Assembly: GCA_026770585.1 (NCBI GenBank)
Contig: MU646416.1
Span: 414,989-439,118, forward strand
Length of the DNA stretch: 24,130 bases
Reading direction: 5' to 3'
Origin: Baffinella frigidus
Taxonomy: Eukaryota; Cryptophyceae; Cryptomonadales; Baffinellaceae
In this document: in pieces, positions 1 to 7,640 of the stretch
How positions within the stretch are numbered: the stretch's first letter is position 1
Layout of the letters: every line of letters begins with the position of its first letter
Made by a program: the position numbers and the translations under genes
Notes under the pieces: generated by a model
What the model saw: only the letters and a program-made list of their open reading frames with translations
The model's database searches: none
What the model was told of the DNA's origin: nothing

Positions 1-94
1 CGTAAGTCCTGCCCGGGCTGCGTTCCTTCTTCAGGACTACCGTCCACGCGACGGCATCAACACACTCACCAACCCGCGGGAATGATGCACACAC

Positions 95-992
95 CTGTAT
101 AGAGAAGCAGCGCCAGGATCTCTTCTTTCCGAAGCCCAGCCTTCTGCGCCAAGTCGTCCAGCAGGAGGTCCTCGATCCATCGCACTCGCCGCTTGCCCTC
201 CGACACCCGCCTCCCCTCCGCCTCGTCTGTCACCACCCGCCACTCCGCCGCCGCCGTCGTCGTCGTGTCGTAGTTGCCCGGCGAGAAGGCCACCTTCGAG
301 TCCCCGCTCGTGCAGTGCTCCCGCTTCATCGCCTCCATGAGGCGCGGGTCAGGCAGGCCAATCGCCTCCACCAGGCCCTTGCTGAAATCATCGAGCTTGC
401 CGTACACTGCCGTCCTGAGCTCCACCTCCCCTCCCTGCGCGAACTTGGCGTTCCCCTGCCCCCCGCTCTTGTCCCCGTCTCCCCACCCCCTCGCCTCCCG
501 CAGCGTCTCTTGCTGCAGCCTCAGCAACTTCTCGACCTCCGCCGCCACGCTCGTCCTGCAGAAGTGCCGCAGCTCCTCTCCGTTCATGCCCTCCAGGTGC
601 GCCAGCGGCTGCTCCGGCGAACCCCCGGGAAGAAGCTCCGCCACGGCCCGAGCCACGTTGAACCCCGAAAGCGCCTGCTCCTTGCGCGTCACCTCCAACT
701 CCCTCGCGATCCCGGCATCAAACTGATCTAGTGTCATCGAGTCCTCGAACAGCGCCTCCGCCCGCAGCCCGAACTCCACGTACATCTCGCTGAGCAGGCC
801 GCTCGCCTTGGACAACTCCTTCTTGTCGACCGTGCCGTCCTTGTTCTGGTCCATCTGGTCAAACAGCTCCCGCAGCTTGGCACGGAGCTCCTTCGTGGTA
901 TCCCAGCTTCCACCAGCTTTCGCCGCTGCCCCACGCACTGTCGGTGCCGATGCTGCCGGGGCAAGCGCCGCGTTGGACTGCCCGCAGCCCAT
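95..992 (-). CDS. EF-hand protein with N-terminal acylation motif, 3' end missing (spliced out of window); possible ADP-ribosyltransferase-like C-terminal domain
   Basis: Seen: an open frame starting at ATG 990-992 in a strong context (G at -3 and +4), giving MGCGQS at the N terminus. An in-frame ATG at 1047-1049 would bury this motif, so I chose the inner start. Known: Gly2 followed by Cys3 is the classic N-myristoylation/palmitoylation signal, so the product is probably membrane-anchored. Residues about 42-53 (DQNKDGTVDKKE) form a complete 12-residue EF-hand loop, expected to bind calcium; I see only one. A helical Arg/Lys/Glu-rich region follows. The frame would stop at 66-68, but TATACAG/GTGTGTGC at 95/94 is a good splice donor and falls inside LLLYTG. 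Inference: this resembles the start of the Y-T-G-x-x-Y/F...N motif of arginine ADP-ribosyltransferase-like proteins, the rest lying on the next exon beyond position 1. Gene reality is likely; the ART assignment is weak. Confidence 0.7.
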
Positions 993-1364
993 CGCAGCTT
1001 GGTGAGAAGCAGTAGGTACGCCGAAGTTTGCCTGCGGAGAATCGTGCACCTAAGCCCTGCCCCCCTGCGCGTCACCCGTGGCATCAGTGCACCCTTGCGA
1101 CCGGGCAAGGCATGCTCGCATCCTGTGCCCTTTAGGTTCGCCTTTGCCCCCTCGATCCCCTCGGGGATCACACGCAGCCCTTGGCAGGGGCAAGTTGGGG
1201 GGCCTGACGCAGCGAGGTGCATCCTCTCCCTGTTCGCGGGCGGCGAACCTGGTGCGGCGGGACGCTGGGACGCAGGGAAGCCGGAGGCGCGGCGGACCGA
1301 CGCGCGGACTGACAGGTGGACGTGGTATTCCTAAGTAACAGTTCCTTGGAGGAATTTGCCCCTT
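993..1364. other. 5' flank of the EF-hand gene, no recognisable element
   Basis: GC-rich sequence upstream of the minus-strand EF-hand gene. It should hold its 5' UTR and promoter, but I see no convincing TATA box, initiator or other motif. Short open frames on both strands here have no recognisable domain and read as chance ORFs in GC-rich DNA. Confidence 0.4.
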
Positions 1365-1409
1365 CTTGTTGATGGTCAAATTTCAAATTTGAATTTGACC
1401 ATCAACAAG
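1365..1409. repeat. Perfect 17-bp-arm hairpin
   Basis: CTTGTTGATGGTCAAAT is followed by an 11-nt centre that is itself nearly palindromic (TCAAATTTGA), then the exact reverse complement of the first arm. A third, direct partial copy (TTGATGGTCAA) follows at 1410-1420. It lies immediately before a larger foldback element. Confidence 0.8.
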
Positions 1410-1430
1410 TTGATGGTCAATTAGACGAAG

Positions 1431-1625
1431 GAGCGTTTGCGGTAATTGTTGTCCGTTTTGGACGTGCGGTTTTCTGGTTTTCCGGTTTTCATTTGCCCCC
1501 CCCCCGATTCATTTGTACCAGAGAAGTGTCCATTAAAAACATTCAACGACCTTTACAACATTTTAAAAAACCGTAAAACCGGAAAACCGTAAATTCAAAA
1601 CGGACAACAATTACCGCAAACGCTC
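1431..1625. mobile_element. Foldback / MITE-like element with 30-bp perfect terminal inverted repeats
   Basis: The first 30 bases (from GAGCGTTTGCGGTAATTG) are the exact reverse complement of the last 30 (1596-1625). Imperfect pairing continues inward, because both arms carry the GGTTTTCCGGTTTT series. Total length is 195 bp with no coding capacity, and a C9-10 run sits near the centre. I do not see a convincing target-site duplication, so the transposition mechanism is unassigned. Confidence 0.75.
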
Positions 1626-1670
1626 TACTATCCTGTCTAATAAAAACGAAATAACGAAATAACCTACCTT

Positions 1671-2356
1671 TATCCCCTCTTCACGAGCCTCTGCACTGGA
1701 GAGCTAAATGCGATCCGAAAGCAAAAATGCTTTCTCTGCAGTCCTTTCTACGGAAGGGCGTGTCGTTGGGCTATGTTGGGCGAAATTAAAACCTAAAGGA
1801 CCTAAAGGACGGAAGGGCGTCCCACCCCAATAGAGCCACCCTGTATCCCCTCTTCACGAGCCTCTGCACTGGAGAGCGAAACGCGATCCGAAAGCAAAAA
1901 TGCTTTCTCTGCAGTCCTTTCTACGGAAGGGCGTGTCGTTGGCATATGTTGGGAAAAATTAAAACCTAAAGGACCTAAAGGACGGGGACCTAAAGGTCGT
2001 GTCGTTAAAGGGCATATGTTGGGAGAAATTAAAACCTCAAGGACCTAAAGGACTACGATAAAGGACCTAAAGGGCCTCTGCACTGGGAGCTAAACGCGAT
2101 CCGAAAGCAAAAATGCTTTCTCTGCAGATCCCTTCCACGGGACGGCGTGTTGTTGGCATATGTTGGGCGAAATTAAAACCTGAAGGACCCAAAACAAAAT
2201 GCTTTTTCTGCAGATCTTTTCCACGGAAAGGCGTGTCGTCGGGCCATGTTGGGAGAAATCAAAACCCAAAGGACCTAAAAGTCCTTTCTACGGAAGGGCG
2301 TGTCGTTGGCGTATGTTGGGAGCATTTAAAACCTAAAGGACCTCAAGGATCTTAAA
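1671..2356 (+). repeat. Cluster of five full or partial copies of a SINE-like element with ACCTAAAGG tail
   Basis: A full unit runs TATCCCCTCTTCACGAGCC, then CTGCACTGGAGAG, GCGATCCGAAAGC, TGCTTTCTCTGCAG, ACGGAAGGGCGTGTCGTTGG, ATATGTTGGG, AAATTAAAACC, and ends in tandem ACCTAAAGG copies. Copies: 1671-1811 and 1844-1985 (full), 1986-2065 (3' part), 2074-2190 (lacks the first block), 2196-2280 and 2281-2356 (5'-truncated). Short body, 5' truncation and a simple-repeat tail are typical of SINEs. No clear A/B box was found, so the pol III origin is unproven. Two hairpins can form in the body: GAAAGCA/TGCTTTC and CCTTTC/GGAAGG. Confidence 0.75.
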
Positions 2357-2434
2357 GGCTGACTTGGGTTCGGTGTGTGTGTGAGCATGGGAGCGGTGTC
2401 GCATACCTTCACTCCCCCCAAGAAAACCACCCTC

Positions 2435-2596
2435 TATCCCCTCTTCACTGTTAAGAGGGGATAGACATTCACCAGCCTCTGCCTGGAGAGCTCAACGCGA
2501 TCCGAAAGCAAAAATGCTTTCTCTGCAGATCTTTTCTACGGAAAGGCGTGTCTTTGGGCCATGTTGGGAGCATTCAAAACCTCAAGGACCTAAAAA
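2435..2596 (+). repeat. SINE-like element copy, preceded by an 11-bp perfect hairpin
   Basis: Same family as the upstream cluster. The leading TATCCCCTCTT is here followed 7 nt later by its exact reverse complement (2435-2463), giving a perfect 11-bp stem. The body then runs from 2472 to CCTCAAGGACCTAAAA. The second hairpin stem reads CTTTTC/GGAAAG instead of CCTTTC/GGAAGG, a two-sided change that keeps pairing. Confidence 0.7.
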
Positions 2597-2736
2597 ATGT
2601 GGATTCCTTTAGCCGGTTTCTGCCGCGAAAGGATCCTCTGTACAGGGGGGCTTGATGTCATCCGAAAGGAAGCATGGCCTTTCTACAGAACAAGGTCCGG
2701 TGTCCGCCTATGTTGGGAGCTCGAAGAACCTGTCAA
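2597..2736 (+). repeat. Diverged subfamily of the SINE-like element
   Basis: The order of blocks is the same but the sequence is shifted: GATCCTCTGTACAGGGGGG, CATCCGAAAGGAAGCATGG, TTTCTACAGAAC, GGTGTCCGCCTATGTTGGG, AGCTCGAAGAACC. The same subfamily recurs at 3541-3625, 5663-5750 and 8095-8183, so this is a second, older or separate family branch. Confidence 0.6.
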
Positions 2737-2940
2737 GGTGTCAATCTCGAAAGTTGACACCTGCTGAGCTTGGAGTTCCCCGCTAGGCTGGGAACTCCGA
2801 GTCCAGTGCAAATGGCTCCAATTGCTCCCCCTGTGGGCGAAACGGCTGGGGAGGTTTCGGCCCCAAATTTCGGCGGATCCGTTTTAGGATCTGCAGCTCC
2901 AATGTTCTGGTCCGGTGACACGCGGTCAGGCCGTCACCGG
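2737..2940. repeat. Three short perfect stem-loops in 200 bp
   Basis: Stem arms are GGTGTCAA/TTGACACC (2737-2761), GGAGTTCCC/GGGAACTCC (about 2771-2799) and CCGGTGAC/GTCACCGG (2912-2940). Each is perfectly paired with a loop of 9-13 nt. No reading frame of substance or known element accounts for them. Confidence 0.6.
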
Positions 2941-3335
2941 ATGCGTCAGTGAAGTCCACAAGCCCCCTGTATCGCTATCTTCAGTCTCATGGCCGCGCGC
3001 CAGCGCTCTTGCCGCAGCCAGCCCCGCGGCGGAGGCTGGCGCGCCTGTTGTTTCAGCCAGCTGGACATGTTTGGATTCTCTGCATTGGCCAGCGCTGCTT
3101 GCCTTAAAGCCCTGCCACCTTCGGGGCGCTGCCATGCTGGAATCCCGACCCTCCAGCTGATCCTGATCTGTCTTTCCAGCTGCATGCACAGTCTCTTGAG
3201 CAGCGGCGACGAGCCGCTGCACCACGTTGGAAGGACTGTAGCAAGCTGACAGCAGGCTAGTGGAGAGTTGGCCACTTATGAAATCCACTAGCTTGACAGA
3301 ACCTAAAGGACCTAAAAGGGCCAGAATCCCCTTGA
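2941..3335. other. Unassigned GC-rich stretch, no convincing gene
   Basis: Overlapping open frames occur on both strands (up to 149 codons on the minus strand), but none shows a recognisable domain. The longest runs straight through a SINE-tail motif at 3300-3318 (ACCTAAAGGACCTAAAAGG). A short pyrimidine-rich stretch plus CAG at about 3170-3180 could be a splice acceptor on the plus strand, but I cannot build a gene around it. Confidence 0.3.
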
Positions 3336-3337
3336 CG

Positions 3338-3426
3338 TTGCTGACTTCCGTACATTGGGGGAAACCTCTACACACCCACCTGTCTCTCTCTTAATTTTGC
3401 TGACTTTCGTACATTTGGGGAAACCT
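3338..3426 (+). repeat. Direct repeat of about 30 bp, two copies
   Basis: TTGCTGACTTCCGTACATT followed by GGGGGAAACCT at 3338-3367 recurs at 3397-3426 with two or three substitutions. The spacer is pyrimidine-rich (CTGTCTCTCTCTTAATT). Confidence 0.7.
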
Positions 3427-3540
3427 GGACATTTGCTAGGTTTTGACATGTGAGGTATCTGTGGTTGGAGCTCTTTTAGAGCTTAACGATGGGATACCAT
3501 GGGCGAGTATGGGATTCTTTTGTACATCTTCACACACCCG

Positions 3541-3625
3541 ATGAGGATGCCCTTTAGCTGGTTTCTGGTGCGATCCTCTGCACCGGGGGGCCTGACTGTG
3601 ATTCGAAAGAAAGCATGGGTTTTCA
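3541..3625 (+). repeat. Partial copy of the diverged SINE-like subfamily
   Basis: The blocks GCGATCCTCTGCACCGGGGG, CCTGACTGTGATTCGAAAG and AAAGCATGG match the subfamily copy at 2597-2736. The 3' half (TATGTTGGG and the ACCTAAAGG tail) is missing. Confidence 0.55.
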
Positions 3626-3701
3626 CTAAATTGCACAAGCAAAAAAGGAGCCCCTAAGGGGTCGACGTTCCCCAAAAAGAGTAAAGCACCACAGTGCTTT
3701 G

Positions 3702-4125
3702 ACACCCTAAACCATGAACCCTGAATCCTGAACCCTGAACCCTAAACCCTAAACCCTAAACACTGAACCCTAAACCCTGAACCCTAGACCCTAAAACCTG
3801 AACCCTAAACCCTAACCTCCAGACCCTAAACCCTAGACCCTACCCCCTACACCATAAATCCTAAACCCTAAACCCTAAACCCAAACCCTTAACCCTAAAC
3901 CCTAAACCCTAAACCCTAAACCCTAAACCCTGAACCCTGAACCCTGAACCCTAAACCCTAATCCCAAACCCCTAAACCCTGAACCCTCGGACCTAAACCC
4001 TAAACCCTAAACCCTAAGCCCTCAACCCTAAACCCCAAACCCTAAACCCTAAACCCTAAACCCCAAACCCTAAACCCTAAACCCTGAACCGTAAATCCTG
4101 AACCTTAAATCGTGAACCGTAACTT
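3702..4125 (+). repeat. Interstitial telomere-like tract (CCCTAAA and variants)
   Basis: About 420 bp of heptamers: CCCTAAA is the main form, with CCCTGAA, CCCTAGA and some 6- or 8-base slips. CCCTAAA is the C-rich strand of the plant/alveolate/algal telomere repeat TTTAGGG. The decay toward both ends and the sequence on both sides show an internal tract and not a chromosome end. Confidence 0.9.
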
Positions 4126-4214
4126 TGGGATGGTGGCTTGATGTATCCCCTACCAAACATATATATCCCATCTGTGTCTGGGGTGACTGCGTCGGAGTTC
4201 CCCACTCAGTTGGG

Positions 4215-4295
4215 GCTTTCTCTGCAGTCCTTTTTACGGAAGGGCGTGTCGTTGGCATATGTTGGGCGAAATTAAAACCTAAAGGACCTAAAGGA
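4215..4295 (+). repeat. 5'-truncated SINE-like element copy
   Basis: Begins at GCTTTCTCTGCAG and runs through ACGGAAGGGCGTGTCGTTGG, ATATGTTGGG and AAATTAAAACC to two ACCTAAAGG tail units. It lies just after the telomere-like tract. The truncation point is the same hairpin arm at which the copies at 2196 and 7369 begin. Confidence 0.75.
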
Positions 4296-4469
4296 TCCCC
4301 AGCCTACCCACATCTCCAATACCAGAGCCGGCACCCTCCCGGGGCTCTGCAGTACATGCAGGTCTATCACTTTGACCCTACCGATGCCGAGGGACCGGGG
4401 TGTGCACTTGACTCTCATTCCGCCTGACACATGGCCTGCAAATTCTGGTCGAGATAAAAAGTCGTTACG

Positions 4470-4582
4470 GGGGTACCTCGCTCATAACAAAGCGTCCAGC
4501 CCCTAAGACCACCATAGGACCCTAGGCGTGGTCCTACTGTAGGGTCCTAGGGGGTGGCGGTTTCTTATGAGCGAGGTACCCC
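4470..4582. mobile_element. TIR element with GGGGTACCTCGCTCATAA ends, copy 1
   Basis: 18-bp perfect terminal inverted repeats (4470-4487 and 4565-4582) enclose a core with nested CCTAGGACC / GGTCCTAGG palindromic units. At 113 bp with no coding capacity it behaves like a MITE. Two related copies follow at once. No target duplication is obvious. Confidence 0.7.
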
Positions 4583-4806
4583 TGTACCCACTCAAGCCGC
4601 GCACGAGCACACACGAGAGATTGTTGCCACAAGCAGCATTGTGGTTCTTAAGCTCACGAGCTGGGCAACGATTCACTACATCATCTCCTAAATGGCCAGT
4701 AGGCTCATCCACCCTACGATAGGGCCCTAGGACCGGCCTAGGGCTTCCACGGGCGATTATTCGCCCGTTGGGCACTTAGGGGATATTCTTATGAGCGAGG
4801 TACCCC
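4583..4806. mobile_element. Related TIR element, copy 2 (only the right terminus is clear)
   Basis: Ends in TTATGAGCGAGGTACCCC (4789-4806), identical to the right terminus of copy 1. Its core carries the same CCTACGATAGGGCCCTAGGAC-type sequence and a CGGGCGA/TCGCCCG stem. A left terminus is not visible, so it is either truncated or was joined to copy 1 by recombination. Confidence 0.5.
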
Positions 4807-4915
4807 TGTTCCTCGCTCATAAAGAGCCACGCCCCACACTAGGACCAACGTAGGGTCCTAGGTATTGGCCTGCAGTAGGGCCCGGGAGGGTGCGCCTTCT
4901 TGTGAGCGAAGTACC
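4807..4915. mobile_element. Related TIR element, copy 3 (diverged)
   Basis: Left end is CCTCGCTCATAAAGAG and right end CTTGTGAGCGAAGTACCC. The termini pair with a few mismatches, and the core repeats ACTAGGACC and GGGTCCTAGG. With copies 1 and 2 it makes a small tandem array. Confidence 0.6.
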
Positions 4916-4962
4916 CTTGCACGGTCTTGAAAGGAGAGCGAGGAGAGACGTGTGGGCAAGCG

Positions 4963-5395
4963 GCCCTTACCCCTACACCCTACACCCTACACCCAAAACT
5001 CTAAACTCTAAACCCTAAACCCTGAACCCTAAACCCTAAATCTCGACTCGAAACCTTAAACCCTTTACTCCTCATCCCTGAACCCTCCACCCCAAACCCT
5101 AAACCCTACGCCTTGAGCCCTAAACCCTAAACAATAAACCCTAAACAATAAACCCTACACCCAAAACCCTCAACCCTACACCCTCAACCCTCAACCCTCA
5201 ACCCTAAATCCTAAACCCTAAACCTTAAACCCTAAACCCCAAAGCCTATCCCCTAAACCCTACACTCTAGACCTTAAACTTCAAACCCTCAACCACACAC
5301 CCTATACCCTTCACCCTACACCCTAAACCCTAAACCCTAAACCTGAAACCCGAAACCCTCGAGCCCCAAACCCAGAACCCTAAACAGGGGCGCAG
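4963..5395 (+). repeat. Interstitial telomere-like tract
   Basis: About 430 bp of degenerate heptamers (CCCTAAA, CCCTACA, CCCTCAA, CCTTAAA). It is more decayed than the tract at 3.7 kb and ends at CAGGGGCGCAGGACGGAG. A very similar junction (GGGGGCCCAGGACGGAG) is found beside another tract at 9893-9910. Confidence 0.88.
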
Positions 5396-5662
5396 GACGG
5401 AGAGAACCCGTTCGAGAAACCATTTTGCCAGCCCCTGAAAGCAGGCAGAGACCACACCACAGTCTGTGAAAAACACGTGTATTGATACAGCATTACACGC
5501 TGGGAGGGGCGCTAGTAAGCCCTGAGTCTCAGGCGATAGTCGGCGCGGCTCCAGGCAGGGTAGTGCAAGCTCTTGACTACACCAGCTGCTGCTGGACTGC
5601 AGCAGGTGTGGTCGAGAGGTTGCGCGAAGAGGGTTCTTGCGAGTAGAGGAGCGCAGGAGGTT
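5396..5662. other. Unassigned stretch with one long hairpin
   Basis: No gene recognised. At 5575-5613 a 39-nt sequence folds into two stacked stems, GACTACACC/GGTGTGGTC (one G-T pair) and TGCTGC/GCAGCA, around a short loop. A minus-strand frame of 116 codons crosses the region, but it partly encodes telomere-like sequence and is probably not a gene. Confidence 0.35.
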
Positions 5663-5750
5663 GGCCTTGAAAGGAAGCATGGTCTTTCTACAGAACCAGT
5701 TCCGGTGTCCGCCTATGTTGGGAGCTCGAAGAACCTAAAGGACCTAAAGG
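5663..5750 (+). repeat. Copy of the diverged SINE-like subfamily
   Basis: The blocks CTTGAAAGGAAGCATGGTC, TTTCTACAGAACCAG, CCGGTGTCCGCC, TATGTTGGGAGCTCGAAG and AACCTAAAGGACCTAAAGG give a complete 3' end with two tail units. Confidence 0.7.
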
Positions 5751-5955
5751 TTTGGCGGTCGCTCCGCGAAGGAGAGGAGCTTGTAGGTGCATTTGGACTG
5801 CACCTGTGGTGGGTCCGATTTTCAGGACCAATCGTAACAGTTTTGTGCAGTTCATCTGTCCGGCACGTACCGCATCGCGCAGGAAAGGTCAAGGAGGAAG
5901 AAAAAGAGGTCAGAGTGTGGTGCTACCTGGCCACCTGGGCGTTCGTTCTTGCCAC

Positions 5956-6893
5956 TCAGCCCACGAAGAACGCAAAACCAGCGATGAAAAACCAGATGAG
6001 TTCCAGTTGGTGAATCCCATCGCTCCACCCCGGCGCTTGCAGCCCCCAGGCGAAGAGAAAACAGATGGCGAGCAGCGCGAAGTTTTCCTGGTAGACGGGG
6101 TTCTTTGCCGCGGAGATTTTGTACGAAGCAAACTCCATAAAAGCACGCATTGCGATTTCCCAGCACTTCCCCACACAGTTTTTTCTCCTGTCCAGGTCCT
6201 CTAGCTCTTGCCATTTCTTGGCCAGGTTCGGGTCCCTGAAAAATTCGCGCGCAGGATACGCCAGAACGAAAAGCCAACTGATCCAGGCCAAGAAGCAAGG
6301 GAGGCACTTGAAGTGATCCTTGCCGCAGGAGTCGTAGTCGATTCCATCGAATGCACTGTCGCGGGGTCGCAGGAGTCGCAGGCGTATCATTTGATTGCAA
6401 TCGTTCGAATGCAATATTGCCCACACCAAGAACCACATGGGCAGCAACACCGTTGGGACCACCTGTGATAGGGGGAAGCACTCAGTATGAAATCTTGGGG
6501 ACCCCCAAATCATTCCCAACCCCCTCTCGCAACAATCTCTGGGTCGAGGAAGGACATGTATTTACCAGGGCTGCCCTCAGCCAAGGAGGAGCATCCCCCC
6601 ATCCCCCTCGAAGTGCCATGAACGGTGCGATCGCTGGGCGCGAGAACGTGCTCCGAAGCCCGGACCTGGTCCACCATCATTTGGCGTTCAGCGTCTTCCA
6701 CCACAATTGGTTCCCTGTGCCAACTTTGTCCTGCGAAGACATGCTGGTCAGGAAAGGACCTCGTCGGGAGGGAGTGCTGGATCGGCTGGGGCTTGAGCAG
6801 CGGGACCGCGGAGCTCGCTGGCAGATGAATCGCATCGATGAGGACATTGGTAGACAAGATCAGCAGGGGAGCGAGCGAAGAAGGCGCCCTCAT
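5956..6893 (-). CDS. Tentative two-exon gene for a four-pass membrane protein of unknown function
   Basis: Seen: a minus-strand frame (stop at 5956-5958) encodes four hydrophobic segments in about 168 residues: VVPTVLLPMWFLVWAI, CLPCFLAWISWLFVLAYPA, FALLAICFLFAWG and LIWFFIAGFAFFVG. Charged loops lie between them, and a Cys cluster (DSCGKDHFKCLPC) precedes the second. A good acceptor (CCCCCTATCACAG) ends at 6463, so the upstream part of that frame is probably intron. Before it, ATG at 6891-6893 (A at -3) opens a 120-codon frame with an N-terminal hydrophobic run (LAPLLILSTNVLI) like a signal sequence. A donor at 6533 (ATT/GTTGCG) joins the two in phase with a 71-nt intron, predicting 288 residues. 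The donor is weak, so the exons may belong to different models. I do not recognise the family. It is surrounded by repeats and may be an isolated or decaying gene. Confidence 0.35.
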
Positions 6894-7087
6894 TTTGTTG
6901 CAGAGGATTTCTTGCTCGATGTTGACAAGCAGCAAAAAAAAAAAGGAAATCGAAAGTTGTTTGGTGGTGGTCTTGTTCGCAGAGCCTCGAAGGTCCTAAA
7001 CGTATCGAATTCCCTTGCTCCGTTGGGTGAACCACACATTAAACAATCCCCTCTCTCCAATACCATCTCTTCATCAGGTGCTACGCC

Positions 7088-7261
7088 GCGCCACCAGCCC
7101 TCCGAGGTGGCTCAAATAGTGCTCTGGAACTATTTTTCAAAAGTTGATTTTCAAGCTATGTGTTAACTTTTTAGCTGTGGAGGTCGGATCCGACCTCCAG
7201 AGCTTGAACTCTAAAAGGGTTCCAGGGCACTATTTGAGCCACTTCGGAGGGCTAGTGGCGC
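7088..7261. mobile_element. TIR element nested in a dispersed repeat
   Basis: Terminal inverted repeats of about 43 bp with 3 mismatches: GCGCCACCAGCCCTCCGAGG at the left and its mirror CTTCGGAGGGCTAGTGGCGC at the right, both continuing through GGCTCAAATAGTGC and CTGGAAC. The centre holds a 22-bp perfect palindrome (7178-7199, around GGTCGGATCCGACC). No coding capacity. Confidence 0.7.
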
Positions 7262-7333
7262 GCCCCCGCCAACCCCGCCAGGGCACTATTTGAGCCACTT
7301 CGGAGGGCTAGTGGCGCGCCCCCGCCAACCCCG
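7219..7333 (+). repeat. Tandem duplication of the right end of the TIR element
   Basis: The roughly 57-bp segment from CCAGGGCACTATTTGAGCC through GGGCTAGTGGCGCGCCCC to GCCAACCCCG is present twice head to tail (from 7221 and from 7278) with no visible difference, so it is a recent duplication spanning the right TIR and adjacent host sequence. Confidence 0.8.
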
Positions 7334-7368
7334 CGGCACCCGCTCGCTGCTCCGCTACGGCCATGCGC

Positions 7369-7451
7369 ATGCTTTTTCTGCAGATCCCTTCTACGGAACG
7401 GCGTGTCGTTGGCATATGTTGGGCGAAATTAAAACCTAAAGGACCTAAAGG
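7369..7451 (+). repeat. 5'-truncated SINE-like element copy
   Basis: Begins at ATGCTTTTTCTGCAG and runs through TACGGAACGGCGTGTCGTTG, ATATGTTGGGCGAAATT and AAAACC to two ACCTAAAGG tail units. It lies directly against the end of the dispersed repeat. Confidence 0.75.
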
Positions 7452-7483
7452 GCAAAGCCAAAACACATCATACAATTCGACTA

Positions 7484-7640
7484 TACTCTCTTTCTGCTCC
7501 GCTAGAGAAACCTTTGTTCATTCCAACACGGCCGCCATGTAGGCACCCGCACAGAGGCTACAACCAAGCGCCACGCGGGACGCGACCTCCTCGCGATCAG
7601 CGCGTGTTTATTTCAAGACACGAAATAAAAAGGGGTGGCT
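7484..7640 (+). repeat. Second dispersed repeat block, copy 1
   Basis: Shares TCTGCTCCGCTAGA, AATTCCA/ATTCCAACACGGC, ACAGAGGCTA and AAGCGCCACGCGGGACGC, plus a GTGTTYNNNNTAAG-like end, with 8857-9003. A TTTATTTC/GAAATAAA stem-loop follows at 7604-7629. This block follows the first dispersed repeat by about 540 bp, as copy 2 does by about 560 bp. Confidence 0.55.

Larger units (their letters stand above)
6945..7366 (+). repeat. Dispersed long repeat, first copy, interrupted by a TIR element
   Basis: Shares with 8300-8493 the series ATCGAAAGTTGTT, GGTGGTCTTGTTC, CTTGCTCCGTTGG, CTCTCTCCAATACCATCTC, AGGYGCTACGCC, CCAACCCCG and GCTCCGCTACGG. The block between GCTACGCC and CCAACCCCG is split here by the TIR element at 7088-7261 and a following tandem duplication, but is nearly contiguous in the second copy. 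Confidence 0.65.

Noticed and set aside
1671-2356. CRISPR array from the regularly recurring 20-30 bp blocks
   Set aside because: Units are over 100 bp, diverged, irregularly spaced and dispersed, and the genome is eukaryotic with introns.
2926-3375. 149-codon minus-strand open frame as a gene
   Set aside because: It passes through a SINE-tail motif, overlaps other open frames on both strands, and shows no domain or splice context I trust.
3702-4125. Chromosome end (true telomere)
   Set aside because: The repeats are degenerate, interrupted, and flanked on both sides by unique and repetitive DNA, and tracts occur in both orientations.
6351-7166. 271-codon plus-strand open frame
   Set aside because: It has no recognisable domain, overlaps the minus-strand membrane-protein exons, and runs into a dispersed repeat and a TIR element.
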